A model generated the notes under the pieces. The model was given only the letters and a program-made list of their open reading frames with translations, had not been told where the DNA came from and made no database searches. From Actinomadura rifamycini DSM 43936 (GTDB lineage Bacteria; Actinomycetota; Actinomycetes; Streptosporangiales; Streptosporangiaceae), in the NCBI RefSeq assembly GCF_000425065.1, contig NZ_AULB01000039.1:1-63674 (forward strand): 63,674 nucleotides of DNA, written 5' to 3'. This document shows, in pieces, positions 49,861 to 59,485 of this stretch. A program made the translations under genes and the position numbers. How positions within the stretch are numbered: the first letter of the stretch is position 1; every line of letters begins with the position of its first letter.

Positions 49861-50930
49861 GCGGCTACGCGAGTTTCAAGAGCCTGTCACGAGCGATGCT
49901 CCTGGGGTTCCTGCGGGACCGGGGCGCGCTGGCCTTCACGGTGCTGTTCCCGCTGATGTTCCTGGTGGTCTTCGCGGGGGTCTTCGGGAACGAGTCCACC
50001 GCGAAGGTGGAGGTGCTGCGGGTCGGCTCGGTGCCCATCGTGGAGCGCGCCCTGGCGGAGGCGCCGGACGAGCTGGGCCAGGTGCTCGAGGTGACCGCGG
50101 CGCCCGACCGGGCGAAGGCCCTGCGGGACGTCGGGAAGGGCGACGCCGCCGCGGTGGTGGAGCAGCGCGGCAACGAGCTGGTCGTCCACTACTCCGCCGC
50201 CGACCAGGTGCGGGCGGGGACGGTGCGCAGCGTGATGAACCAGATCGTGCAGTCGTCGAACGTCGCGGCCACCGGGCGGCCGCCCGCGTACTCGATGTCG
50301 ACGCAGCAGGTCGAGGACGAGTCCCTGAACGCGATCCAGTTCTTCACGCCGAGCCTGCTCGGGTGGGCGCTGGCGTCCGCGGGGGTGTTCGGGGCGTCGC
50401 AGACGCTCGTGACGTGGCGCACGAAGGGCATCCTGCGGCGGCTGCAGCTCTCGCCCGCCCCGATCCCGACGGTGTTCGCGGCGCGCGTCGCCGTCAGCCT
50501 CGGGGTCGCGCTCGTCCAGTTCGCGCTGTTCGTCCTGGTGGCGCAGCTCCCGATGTTCGGGTTGCGGTTGAGCGGGGCGTGGTGGATGGCCGTCCCGCTG
50601 GTCCTGTCGGGCGTCCTGGCGTTCCTGTCGATCGGGATGATGGTCGGCGCGTGGGCGAGGACGCAGGAGACCGCGCAGGCCGTCACCCAGCTCATCGTCC
50701 TGCCGATGGCGTTCCTCGGAGGGTCGTTCTTCCCGCTCGAGGCGTCCCCGCAGTGGATGCGGATGCTCTCGTACGTCTTCCCGCTGCGATATCTGAACGA
50801 GGGGATGCTGAACGTGATGGGACGCGGTCTCGGACCGATGTCCGCACTGCCGCAAATCGGCGTTCTGCTGGGCGTCGCGGCCGTCGGTGCGCTGATCGCC
50901 GTCCGGCTGTTCCGATGGGACGACGCCTAA
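49857..50930 (+). CDS. ABC-2 type transporter permease
   Basis: 357 residues. One hydrophobic helix near residues 20-45 is followed by a roughly 120-residue external part, then five helices (LGWALASAGVFGASQTL, VAVSLGVALVQFALFVLVA, VPLVLSGVLAFLSIGMMVG, AVTQLIVLPMAFLGGSFFPL, IGVLLGVAAVGALIAVRLF). This is the YhgE/Pip- or DrrB-like ABC-2 layout. It pairs with the ATPase and exports a lipid, drug or other small molecule. Translational coupling is clear. Confidence 0.9.
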   Translation: MSGYASFKSLSRAMLLGFLRDRGALAFTVLFPLMFLVVFAGVFGNESTAKVEVLRVGSVPIVERALAEAPDELGQVLEVTAAPDRAKALRDVGKGDAAAVVEQRGNELVVHYSAADQVRAGTVRSVMNQIVQSSNVAATGRPPAYSMSTQQVEDESLNAIQFFTPSLLGWALASAGVFGASQTLVTWRTKGILRRLQLSPAPIPTVFAARVAVSLGVALVQFALFVLVAQLPMFGLRLSGAWWMAVPLVLSGVLAFLSIGMMVGAWARTQETAQAVTQLIVLPMAFLGGSFFPLEASPQWMRMLSYVFPLRYLNEGMLNVMGRGLGPMSALPQIGVLLGVAAVGALIAVRLFRWDDA

Positions 50931-51049
50931 TGTGATGTCGGTCACTAATAGGCCCATTCTGCTGTGGGCGTACGAACAAGCAGGTTGGGAACGTCCACGT
51001 CGGGTTAGATGTTGTCCTAAGTACCGACCCCGAGCATGAGGAAGGTGCC

Positions 51050-51280
51050 GTGACTGGAGCCCTTGCCCCGACCAAGCCGCTGACCGTCGCCGACCGATGC
51101 GACCGCTGCGGCGCTCAGGCCTACGTCCGTGCGGTCCTTGTAGGCGGCGGCGACCTTCTGTTCTGCGCCCACCACGGACGCAAGTACGGTGAGGCTCTCC
51201 GCTCCAATGGGGCCGACATTCAGGACGAGACCGACAGGCTGAACGAGTCCCCGGCTACGGCTCGCGAAGACGAGCGGTAA
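51050..51280 (+). CDS. DUF7455 zinc-ribbon-like small protein
   Basis: 76 residues. Two CxxC/CxxH pairs (Cys17, Cys20 and Cys39, His41/His42) form a probable zinc site in DRCDRCGAQA...LLFCAHHGRKY. I recognise it as the DUF7455 family, a conserved actinobacterial neighbour of the principal sigma gene and parE. The function is unknown. The GTG start has GAGGAAGG 4 nt upstream. It is expressed alone; a terminator follows. Confidence 0.85.
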   Translation: MTGALAPTKPLTVADRCDRCGAQAYVRAVLVGGGDLLFCAHHGRKYGEALRSNGADIQDETDRLNESPATAREDER

Positions 51281-51305
51281 GCCTGTCCATAGAAACGACC
51301 CGAGG

Positions 51306-51335
51306 ACGGCGGTCACCGGAGACGGTGGCCGCCGT
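51306..51335 (+). terminator. Hairpin terminator after the DUF7455 gene
   Basis: ACGGCGGTCACCG and CGGTGGCCGCCGT form a 13-bp stem with one G-T pair and a GAGA tetraloop, 26 nt after the stop. The rest of the 318-nt gap to yaaA (51281-51598) has an AT-richer part around 51360-51400, probably promoter, and no gene. Confidence 0.8.
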
Positions 51336-51598
51336 TCACCTTTCCCGGTCGAACGCATAGTGTAATTGACTGATCACGATATGCGATTACGGCCTGTCCG
51401 GTGCAGTGATGAAGCGCCGGAATTTCCCGAGGAAGCGGCGTTCCGCACCCGATAGCGATAACCGCCCTTTCCGCGAACCCGCGCCCCGCCGCGTCCCCGC
51501 GGCGGAGGCGCCGGCCGTCACTAGGCTGGACGGTCGGGGCGGGCCGGGCCGCCGCGACCGGCTCGCCCACCGGGCACACCGCACCACGCAGGAGGAAC

Positions 51599-52342
51599 GT
51601 GCTTATTCTGCTGCCGCCGTCGGAGAAGAAGGCCGCCGCGGGGGACGGGCCGCCGCTCGACCTCGGGACGCTGAGCTTCCCCGAGCTCACCCCCGTGCGG
51701 GAACGCGTCCTGGCGGCGCTCGTCGAGACCTCCGGCCGCGACGACGCCGCCGACGTCCTCGGCCTGCCCGCCGGGCAGCGGGACGAGGCCCTCGCCCGCA
51801 ACCGGGCGCTCCGCGAGGCCCCCGCGCTGCCCGTCGCCCGCCTCTACACCGGCGTCCTGTACGACAACCTGGACCTCCCGAGCCTGGACGAGCACGCCGC
51901 GGCCGACCGGATCATCGTGTTCTCCGGCCTGTGGGGCGCGCTGCGCCTCACCGACCGCATCCCGCCCTACCGGCTCGCGATGGGGGTGTCGCTCCCGCCG
52001 CTGGGCCGCCTCGCCGCCCTGTGGCGTCCCGCCCTGCGGCACGCCCTGTCGACCGGCGGCGACCTCGTCGTCGACATGCGCTCCGGGCCGTACGCGTCGG
52101 CGTGGAAGGCGCCGCGGCCCGCCGTGGCGGTACGGGTGTACCGGGAGCGGATCGTCGGCGGGGCGCCCGCGCGGTCGGTGGTCAGCCACATGGCCAAGGC
52201 GACCCGCGGGGAGATCGCCCACGGCCTCCTCGCCGCCGGCGCCGACCCGCGGACGCCGGAGGAGCTGCTGAAGGCCGTCGCCGACCTCGGCCACACGGCC
52301 GAACTCAACGACGGCCACCTGGACGTCGTCCTGCACGACTGA
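51599..52342 (+). CDS. yaaA: Peroxide stress protein YaaA family (DUF328/UPF0246)
   Basis: 247 residues. Family signatures are LILLPPSEKKA at the N-terminus, ARLYTGVLYDNLD, IIVFSGLWGALRLTDRIPPYRLAMG and VSHMAKATRGEIAHGLL near the end. In E. coli YaaA lowers intracellular iron and protects DNA during peroxide stress, and its fold carries a DNA-binding HhH-like motif. The GTG start has GGAGG only 3-4 nt upstream. It is convergent with the sigma factor gene. Confidence 0.88.
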   Translation: MLILLPPSEKKAAAGDGPPLDLGTLSFPELTPVRERVLAALVETSGRDDAADVLGLPAGQRDEALARNRALREAPALPVARLYTGVLYDNLDLPSLDEHAAADRIIVFSGLWGALRLTDRIPPYRLAMGVSLPPLGRLAALWRPALRHALSTGGDLVVDMRSGPYASAWKAPRPAVAVRVYRERIVGGAPARSVVSHMAKATRGEIAHGLLAAGADPRTPEELLKAVADLGHTAELNDGHLDVVLHD

Positions 52343-52369
52343 CCCGGACCGCGTCCGGGCATGCGAAAC

Positions 52370-52392
52370 GGCCCCGCCGGGTGGGCGGGGCC
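52370..52392. terminator. Bidirectional terminator between yaaA and the sigma factor gene
   Basis: GGCCCCGCC and GGCGGGGCC with a 5-nt loop, extended outward by GCGAA and TTCGC. It lies 15 nt before the end of the sigma gene and 28 nt after yaaA. Confidence 0.8.
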
Positions 52393-52407
52393 TTCGCGGG
52401 CCTGCCG

Positions 52408-54036
<1,629 letters not shown>

Positions 54037-54302
54037 AAATACCTCTCGAACGAACGTGTGGCTTGGATATACCCAAGTGCCCTGACGGGCCCGGCCTCAC
54101 ACGGGGTGGGACCTCACACTGGACGGGACCTCCGGTGCGGACCCGCAGCGTACCCGCTCTCACTGGGTCAAGCATTCTGGCACGGCTGCGCTTTCCGCCT
54201 CTGACGTCCTACCCGGTAACTCCCCACCTTAGATGGCTCGGGACGGTCCTTCGTACGTACGGCTCCGTCTTCGTGACGTCTTCGCGTCGTGTCCGGACGA
54301 TC

Positions 54303-56471
54303 TCACGCGGGCTTGGGCGGGACGTGCAGGGCGAGCACGGTCACATCGTCTACCTGCTCGTATCCGGCAAGCATCCGATCGACCAGGAAGTCGACGAGTC
54401 TCTCGGGATCTCCTACCACTTCGGGTGGGGCGTCCTCGGCCACGGCGACCAGCTCCTCCAGACCTGCGTGCACCCCACGTCTACGGTTCTCCACAAGTCC
54501 ATCGGAATAGAAGACGACAGTGTTGCCGGTTTCGATGGAAAAACTTGTCTGCTCTCGCGGGCTGGGCCAGCCGAGCGGGGTCCCGGCCTCGTCCTCGCTG
54601 ACCTTCGCGGGCGCGTCCGGCGAGATCAGGAGGGGCGGCGGGTGCCCGGCGTTGCTGAACGCGCCGCGCCCGGTCTCGGGGTCGATGACGACGTACGCGA
54701 CCGTGGTGAACTGCTCCTCGTCCTCGGTGGCGCTGAACAGCCGGTCGAGCCCGGCGAGGACGGCGGCCGGGCGCGGGTCGTTGAGCGCGAGGGCGCGCAG
54801 CGCGTTGCGGACGCGGCCCATGCCGGCCGCGGCGAGGACGCCCTTGCCCATGACGTCGCCGACCGCGACGGCGAGCCGGTCGTCGGGCAGCCGGAACACG
54901 TCGTACCAGTCGCCGCCGACCTGCACGTGGCGCGTCGCGGGGTTGTAGCGGGCGGCGAGCACCATGCCGGGGAGCTGCGGCAGGTCGCTCGGCAGCAGGC
55001 TGCGCTGGACCTCCTCCGCGGTCTTGTGCTCGCGCTCGAACAGCAGCGCCCGCTCCACGGCGAGCGCGCACTGGCCGGCGAGGGCCTCCAGGAAGACCCG
55101 CTCCTCCTCGGTGATCTCGCGGGGGCGGGTGAAGGAGAACCGCAGCGCGCCGATCGGGGCGCCCGCGGCGAGCAGCGGCAGGCCCACCCAGGCGCGCTCC
55201 TCGGTGTGCCGGGCGAACAGCCCCTTCTCGTCGCGGCCGAGCTGGAGGCGGAGGCTGTCGGGGTGCTCGGCCAGGAACGGCCGCCCCTCCCGCACCGCGA
55301 TCGACATGACCGTCTGGTCGCTGACCTTGATCTCGGCGGCGTCGTGCCCGGCGTCGTCCTCGCCGCCCGGCTGGGACGGCGTGACGATGCTGAGCCGCAG
55401 CTTGTCGTCGTCCAGCAGCGCGACGGCGGAGTAGTCGGCGCCGATCGCCGACCGCCCCACCTCGGTGATCACCTGGACGACCTGGGAGACGGTGAGCGCC
55501 TCGGCGAGCATCGAGGTGGCCTGCTGGAGCCGGGCGGTGCGCAGCGCGGCGGCCGACAGCTGCTCGGTCAGCCGGCCGCGCATCTCCTCGGCCTCGCGCT
55601 GCCCGGTGACGTCGGTGTTGGCGCCGACCCACTCGATGACGGCGCCGCCCTCCCAGATCGGCACGGCGCGGACGTCGAAGTGCCGGTAGGCGCCGCTCTT
55701 GGTGCGGATGCGGTAGTTGGTCTCGAAGACGCGGTTCTCCTCGACGGCCCCGCCCCAGATCGTCTCGATGCGGGGGCGGTCCTCGGGGTGGACGACCGAC
55801 AGCCAGCCGCCCTCGGCGTACTCGTCGGGCGCCTGGCCGGTGATCGCGCGCCACTCGGGCGCGTCGTCGAGCACCCGGCCGTCCGCGGCGGCCACCCAGA
55901 CGACCTGCTCCCCGGCCTCGACGAGCGAGCGGTAGCGCTGCTCCTTGCGGCGGACGATCTCCTCGGCGCGGCGGCGCTCGGTGACGTCCAGGACGGCGAG
56001 GACGACGCCGGGCGGCTCGCCGCCGGGGCGTTCGCCGCCGGGGCCGCGCGCGGGCAGCCAGGCGCAGGCGAGGACCCGCTCGCCGACGGCCGCGGCGGGC
56101 GGCGCGTCGACCGCCCCGGCGGCCGCCTCCGCGGCGGGCCCGGCGTGCTCGGCGTGCTCGGCGTGCCCGGTGTGCCCGGTGTGCTCGGTGTGCCCGGTGT
56201 GCTCGGTGTCGGGCGCCGGGACGACGAGTTCGTCGTCCAGCGGGCGGCCTTCGGCGAGGACGGTGCGCAGCGCCGTCTCGAACGCGGCGGCCAGCGGCTC
56301 GGGCAGGCACTCGGCGGGGCGGCGCTGCTGCAGGTCGCGGACGGGCCGGCCGAGCAGCGCGGCGAGCCCGTCGCTGGCCCGGCGGCAGCGCAGCTCGGCG
56401 TCGAAGAAGGCGAGGCCGCCGGGGGCCTCCTTCAGCAGGGTCGCGTAGAGCGCGGCGTCGGACGCATCCAT
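54303..56471 (-). CDS. PAS-PAS-GAF-SpoIIE (PP2C) phosphatase
   Basis: 722 residues. An N-terminal PAS-like domain (about 1-75), a variable His-rich linker (about 90-115), a second PAS domain (about 180-300, EYAEGGWLSVVHPEDRP, IEWVGANTDVTGQRE), a GAF domain (about 320-480) and a SpoIIE-type PP2C phosphatase (about 500-720: GGDWYDVFRL, VGDVMGKGVLAA, NAGHPPPLL, YSDGLVENR, DDVTVLALHVP). Such proteins dephosphorylate anti-sigma-factor antagonists to control stress sigma factors. ATG at 56471 has GGAGGAG 6 nt upstream. It lies next to the principal sigma gene, with 266 nt between. Confidence 0.92.
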   Translation of the reverse strand: MDASDAALYATLLKEAPGGLAFFDAELRCRRASDGLAALLGRPVRDLQQRRPAECLPEPLAAAFETALRTVLAEGRPLDDELVVPAPDTEHTGHTEHTGHTGHAEHAEHAGPAAEAAAGAVDAPPAAAVGERVLACAWLPARGPGGERPGGEPPGVVLAVLDVTERRRAEEIVRRKEQRYRSLVEAGEQVVWVAAADGRVLDDAPEWRAITGQAPDEYAEGGWLSVVHPEDRPRIETIWGGAVEENRVFETNYRIRTKSGAYRHFDVRAVPIWEGGAVIEWVGANTDVTGQREAEEMRGRLTEQLSAAALRTARLQQATSMLAEALTVSQVVQVITEVGRSAIGADYSAVALLDDDKLRLSIVTPSQPGGEDDAGHDAAEIKVSDQTVMSIAVREGRPFLAEHPDSLRLQLGRDEKGLFARHTEERAWVGLPLLAAGAPIGALRFSFTRPREITEEERVFLEALAGQCALAVERALLFEREHKTAEEVQRSLLPSDLPQLPGMVLAARYNPATRHVQVGGDWYDVFRLPDDRLAVAVGDVMGKGVLAAAGMGRVRNALRALALNDPRPAAVLAGLDRLFSATEDEEQFTTVAYVVIDPETGRGAFSNAGHPPPLLISPDAPAKVSEDEAGTPLGWPSPREQTSFSIETGNTVVFYSDGLVENRRRGVHAGLEELVAVAEDAPPEVVGDPERLVDFLVDRMLAGYEQVDDVTVLALHVPPKPA
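56139..56210. repeat. 9-bp tandem repeat inside the phosphatase linker
   Basis: About eight units of GGYGTGCYC run in tandem; on the coding strand each unit encodes [EG]-H-[TA], giving EHTGHTEHTGHTGHAEHAEH. The unit length of nine keeps the frame, so copy number can vary without breaking the protein. The linker lies between the first PAS region and the second. Confidence 0.8.
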
Positions 56472-56878
56472 GGGCTGCTCCTCCACCCCTGAAACGCGGG
56501 GATGCGGGACGGACGTCTCAGTGCTCACGGACACCACCTCCGCCCCGAAGATCCCGTACCGCGCGGCAAGTTTTCATCACTATGAGTGAATGGGAGCAGG
56601 TTAGCGCTCCCGCCTCCATCACAACACCGGTCGGAGTCAGGTACTCATCATCCCGATGGTTCGCCGCCTGCGGAACCCCCGGACGCATCGTCGTCCTCCG
56701 GCCATGGGCGACCTCCTCGGGCTGCGCGCCGGTCCGCGGCGCGCCGGCGGCGCCCCATCGGATCGGCGAGTAGGAGATGTTACGGTGCGCGGGCACCGAA
56801 CGAGGGCATCTCGGGTCCTTCGGCGAGTCCGCGCGGGCCCGCGCGTCCGCCGTCCGTCCGGCCCGTCCCACGGGGGCG
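56472..56878. other. Gene-free 407-nt gap
   Basis: This is the space between the phosphatase start and the HhH-GPD stop. An AT-richer patch at about 56570-56610 (CATCACTATGAGTGAATGG) probably belongs to the phosphatase promoter. Short frames on both strands lack SD sequences and family features. No RNA gene or repeat is seen. Confidence 0.5.
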
Positions 56879-57469
56879 TTACCCGGACGCCTTCGCGGCC
56901 TTGGCCGCCGCCTTCGTCTGCTGCTTGTACGCGCGGACCTCGGCCAGCGAGTCGGGGCCGGTGATGTCGGCGACGGAGCGGCGCGATCCTTCCTCTCCGT
57001 AGTCGCCGGCGGCCTCGCGCCAGCCGTCGGGCCGGACTCCGTACTGCTTGCCGAGGAGCGCCACGAAGATCTGCGCCTTCTGCTTGCCGTAGCCCGGGAG
57101 CGCGTTCAGCCGCTTGAACAGTTCTTTACCGTCGGCGACGTCCTTCCACAGCCGCTCGGCGTCCCCGTCGTAGTGCTCCACGAGGTACCGGCACAGCTGC
57201 TGGACGCGCTTGGCCATCGACCCCGGGTACCGGTGGACGGCCGGCTTCTCCGACAGCAGCGCGGCGAACCGCTCGGGGTCGCAGGCGGCGATCTCGTGGG
57301 CGTCCAGGTCGTCCGCGCCGAGGCGCTCCATGATGGTGTGGGGCCCGGAGAACGCCCATTCCATCGGCACCTGCTGGTCGAGGAGCATGCCGATGAGCGC
57401 GGCGAGCGGGCTGCGCCCCAGCAGTTCGTCGGCCTCGGGCCGCTGTGCGAGATGAACCTTCGTGGCCAT
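56879..57469 (-). CDS. HhH-GPD-type base excision DNA repair protein
   Basis: 196 residues of the small actinobacterial HhH-GPD group. The helix-hairpin-helix is in FKRLNALPGYGKQKAQIFVA. The opening LAALIGMLLDQQVPMEWAFSGP corresponds to the conserved N-terminal helix of the fold. There is no iron-sulfur cluster. A standard GPD catalytic Asp after the hairpin is not obvious, so the lyase or glycosylase activity needs testing. It is probably a DNA repair factor. The Lys/Ala-rich C-terminus is flexible. Confidence 0.82.
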   Translation of the reverse strand: MATKVHLAQRPEADELLGRSPLAALIGMLLDQQVPMEWAFSGPHTIMERLGADDLDAHEIAACDPERFAALLSEKPAVHRYPGSMAKRVQQLCRYLVEHYDGDAERLWKDVADGKELFKRLNALPGYGKQKAQIFVALLGKQYGVRPDGWREAAGDYGEEGSRRSVADITGPDSLAEVRAYKQQTKAAAKAAKASG

Positions 57470-57552
57470 GCCCCTCAGCTTAGATCTGTCGGAACCCTTA
57501 CGGCTGCGGCTCGGGCCTGTTCGCGCCCGCGTCGTGCTGCCTTAATGGGGAC

Positions 57553-58257
57553 GTGAACGAGGAGGAAGCGACAGAAGGCGCACCGGTCGGGCGGCGGATC
57601 GTCCTGGGCATGCTCGGGCTGGGCGCGGCGGGGGTGGCGGTGGGCGCCTCCCTGCAAGACCGGGTGAGCCGGGCGCTCGCGCCCGTCGGGACGATTCAGG
57701 ACGTCCTGCCCGCGGCGGGCGGGTTCCGCTACTACTCGGTGACGCCGAGCGTCGACCGGCGCACCGCGGCGTCGTACCGGCTGCGCGTCGGCGGGCTGGT
57801 GGAGCGGCCGCGGACGTTCCGCATGGCGGATCTCGCGCGGCTGCGCCCGACGGCCTTCACCCGCGACTTCCAGTGCGTGACGGGGTGGCGGGTCGCGGAC
57901 GTGCGGTGGGCGGGCGTCGCGCTGCCCGATCTGCTGGACGCGGTCGGGGTGGCGCCGCGGGCGCGCGCGGTGCGGTTCACGTCGTTCGACGGCGTCTACA
58001 CCGAGTCGCTGACGCTGGAGCAGGCCCGCCGCCGGGACGTCCTGGTCGCGACGCGGATGGAGGACGGGCCGGTCACGCACGACCACGGCGGCCCCGTACG
58101 CCTTTACGTCGCGCCCATGTACGGCTACAAGTCCCTCAAGTGGCTGGACGGCATCGAGCTGACCGACGAGGTCGAGCCGGGCTACTGGGAGGAACGCGGG
58201 TATGACATCGACGCCTGGGTGGGGCGGTCGAACGGACGCGACGATGTACCCACCTGA
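57553..58257 (+). CDS. Tat-exported molybdopterin-dependent oxidoreductase (sulfite oxidase fold)
   Basis: 234 residues. A twin-arginine signal (GRRIVLGMLGLGAAG, Arg14-Arg15) is followed by the molybdopterin-binding domain. The Mo-ligating Cys is Cys108 in FQCVTGW. The end GYKSLKWLDGIELTDEVEPGYWEERGY is typical of MsrP/YedY-like enzymes. It would act outside the membrane and take or give electrons through the cytochrome b encoded immediately downstream with a 56-nt overlap. CTTAAT ends 6 nt before the GTG start, a leaderless-type promoter. Confidence 0.9.
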   Translation: MNEEEATEGAPVGRRIVLGMLGLGAAGVAVGASLQDRVSRALAPVGTIQDVLPAAGGFRYYSVTPSVDRRTAASYRLRVGGLVERPRTFRMADLARLRPTAFTRDFQCVTGWRVADVRWAGVALPDLLDAVGVAPRARAVRFTSFDGVYTESLTLEQARRRDVLVATRMEDGPVTHDHGGPVRLYVAPMYGYKSLKWLDGIELTDEVEPGYWEERGYDIDAWVGRSNGRDDVPT

Positions 58258-58999
58258 GCCGTACCCACCTGAGCCACGCGAGCCTGGGCGGGGCGAGGCG
58301 TCCGCGCGGCGGCTCGTCCGGTTCACCAGGGCGGAGCGGTCCGTTCATCATGTGACCGGGCTGCTGATGCTGGTGTGCCTGGTGACGGCCGCGCTGCTGT
58401 ACTTCCCTTTCCTGACGACGTTCGTGGGGCGTCGGGAGATGGTCAAGACCGTCCACGTGTGGTGCGGGTTCGCTCTGCCCGCGCCGATCGTGCTGGGTCT
58501 GCTGTCGCGGGCGTTCCGGGCGGACGTCCGGCGGCTGAACCGGTTCGCCCCGCACGACTGGGAGTGGCTGCGGCGCCGGGACCGCCGGGATGTGCGCGGC
58601 GGGCGCGGGATCCTGCCGGTGGGGAAGTTCAACGCGGGCCAGAAGCTGAACGCGTCGTTCACCCTCGGCGCGATCCTGATCATGCTCGCGACCGGAGAGA
58701 TCCTCACGTTCCCCGGGCCGTGGCCGGACGCGTGGCGGACGGGCGCGACGTTCGTCCACGACTGGCTGTTCCTGATCGTCCTCGTGGTCACCGCCGGGCA
58801 CCTGTGGATGGCGTTCGGGGACCGGGAGGCGCTCACCGGGATGCGCACCGGCCGCGTCGACGCCGGCTGGGCGCGGCGGCATCACGCGGGCTGGGCGGAC
58901 GCCGCGGGGGCGCGTGCCGGACGGGCGGGCGACGCGCACGGGGCGGAACACGAAGAAGCCGGTCCAGAATTTGCGGAACGACCACCCGGCATGCCTTGA
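58202..58999 (+). CDS. Cytochrome b-type membrane subunit of the molybdopterin enzyme
   Basis: 265 residues with four membrane helices (about 48-70, 83-103, 152-172, 186-206). Haem-ligand candidates are His49/50, His85, His186 and His200, the pattern of cytochrome b561/formate dehydrogenase gamma-type di-haem b proteins. It probably passes electrons between quinol and the external Mo enzyme, as MsrQ does for MsrP. ATG at 58202 has GGGAGGA 8-9 nt upstream and lies within the Mo gene; ATG 58244 lacks an SD. An exact 15-bp duplication is in its early codons (YPPEPYPPEP). Confidence 0.88.
   Translation: MTSTPGWGGRTDATMYPPEPYPPEPREPGRGEASARRLVRFTRAERSVHHVTGLLMLVCLVTAALLYFPFLTTFVGRREMVKTVHVWCGFALPAPIVLGLLSRAFRADVRRLNRFAPHDWEWLRRRDRRDVRGGRGILPVGKFNAGQKLNASFTLGAILIMLATGEILTFPGPWPDAWRTGATFVHDWLFLIVLVVTAGHLWMAFGDREALTGMRTGRVDAGWARRHHAGWADAAGARAGRAGDAHGAEHEEAGPEFAERPPGMP
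58246..58275 (+). repeat. Exact 15-bp tandem duplication over a stop codon
   Basis: GTACCCACCTGAGCC occurs twice in direct tandem. The first copy holds the TGA stop of the Mo enzyme gene; both copies encode YPPEP in the overlapping cytochrome b frame. The duplication adds five residues to the cytochrome without changing the Mo protein. Confidence 0.9.
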
Positions 59000-59151
59000 C
59001 TCTCCCCGCAAAAAGGCTGGAATGGGACATCGAGGCAGGTGCGGGCGGGCGACCCGCGCGCCGTGATCGGCGCGGGCCGGACGGACGCGCGCCGCGCCTC
59101 GCCCGGCGAGCCGTCCCGCCGCCGGAACCCCGTGCGCGGAGGTGTGCGCAG

Positions 59152-59400
59152 ATGCCTGCACAGTTGCCTGCACCGGCCGGTCACCGGAGCGACGCGCTCG
59201 CCCGCCGGCTCTCGGACGAGTTCGCGAGCGTCTCCCCGGACGCCGTGCACCGCTGCGTGGCGGACGTCCAGGCCCGCATGTCCCACCTCGGTCTCGAGCC
59301 CACGCCGCCGCGCGTCGAGCGGATGGCGCGCGAGCACCTGACGGGCATGCTGAAATCCGAGCCGCCCTCGGGACGCTCCCCCGGCGGCGTCGACGGCTGA
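59152..59400 (+). CDS. Small conserved actinobacterial helical protein
   Basis: 82 residues, helical: DALARRLSDEFASVSPDAVHR, VADVQARMSHLGLEPTPP, VERMAREHLTGMLKSEPPSG. I recognise the general pattern of a small actinobacterial protein resembling three-helix-bundle dimerisation domains, but do not assign a function. ATG at 59152 has GGAGGT 8 nt upstream. A longer frame upstream lacks credible composition. It stands alone between the cytochrome gene and the next long gene. Confidence 0.65.
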   Translation: MPAQLPAPAGHRSDALARRLSDEFASVSPDAVHRCVADVQARMSHLGLEPTPPRVERMAREHLTGMLKSEPPSGRSPGGVDG

Positions 59401-59485
59401 CCCGGCGGGCGGACCGCCCGGACCGGCCGCCGGACCGCGGGCGCGTTCCGGAGACCGGCCGCCCGGAATCTGACAAGCTAGGTGC

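Noticed and set aside
56582..56773. 63-codon frame upstream of the phosphatase
   Set aside because: It has no SD and composition unlike a conserved protein; it lies across the probable promoter.
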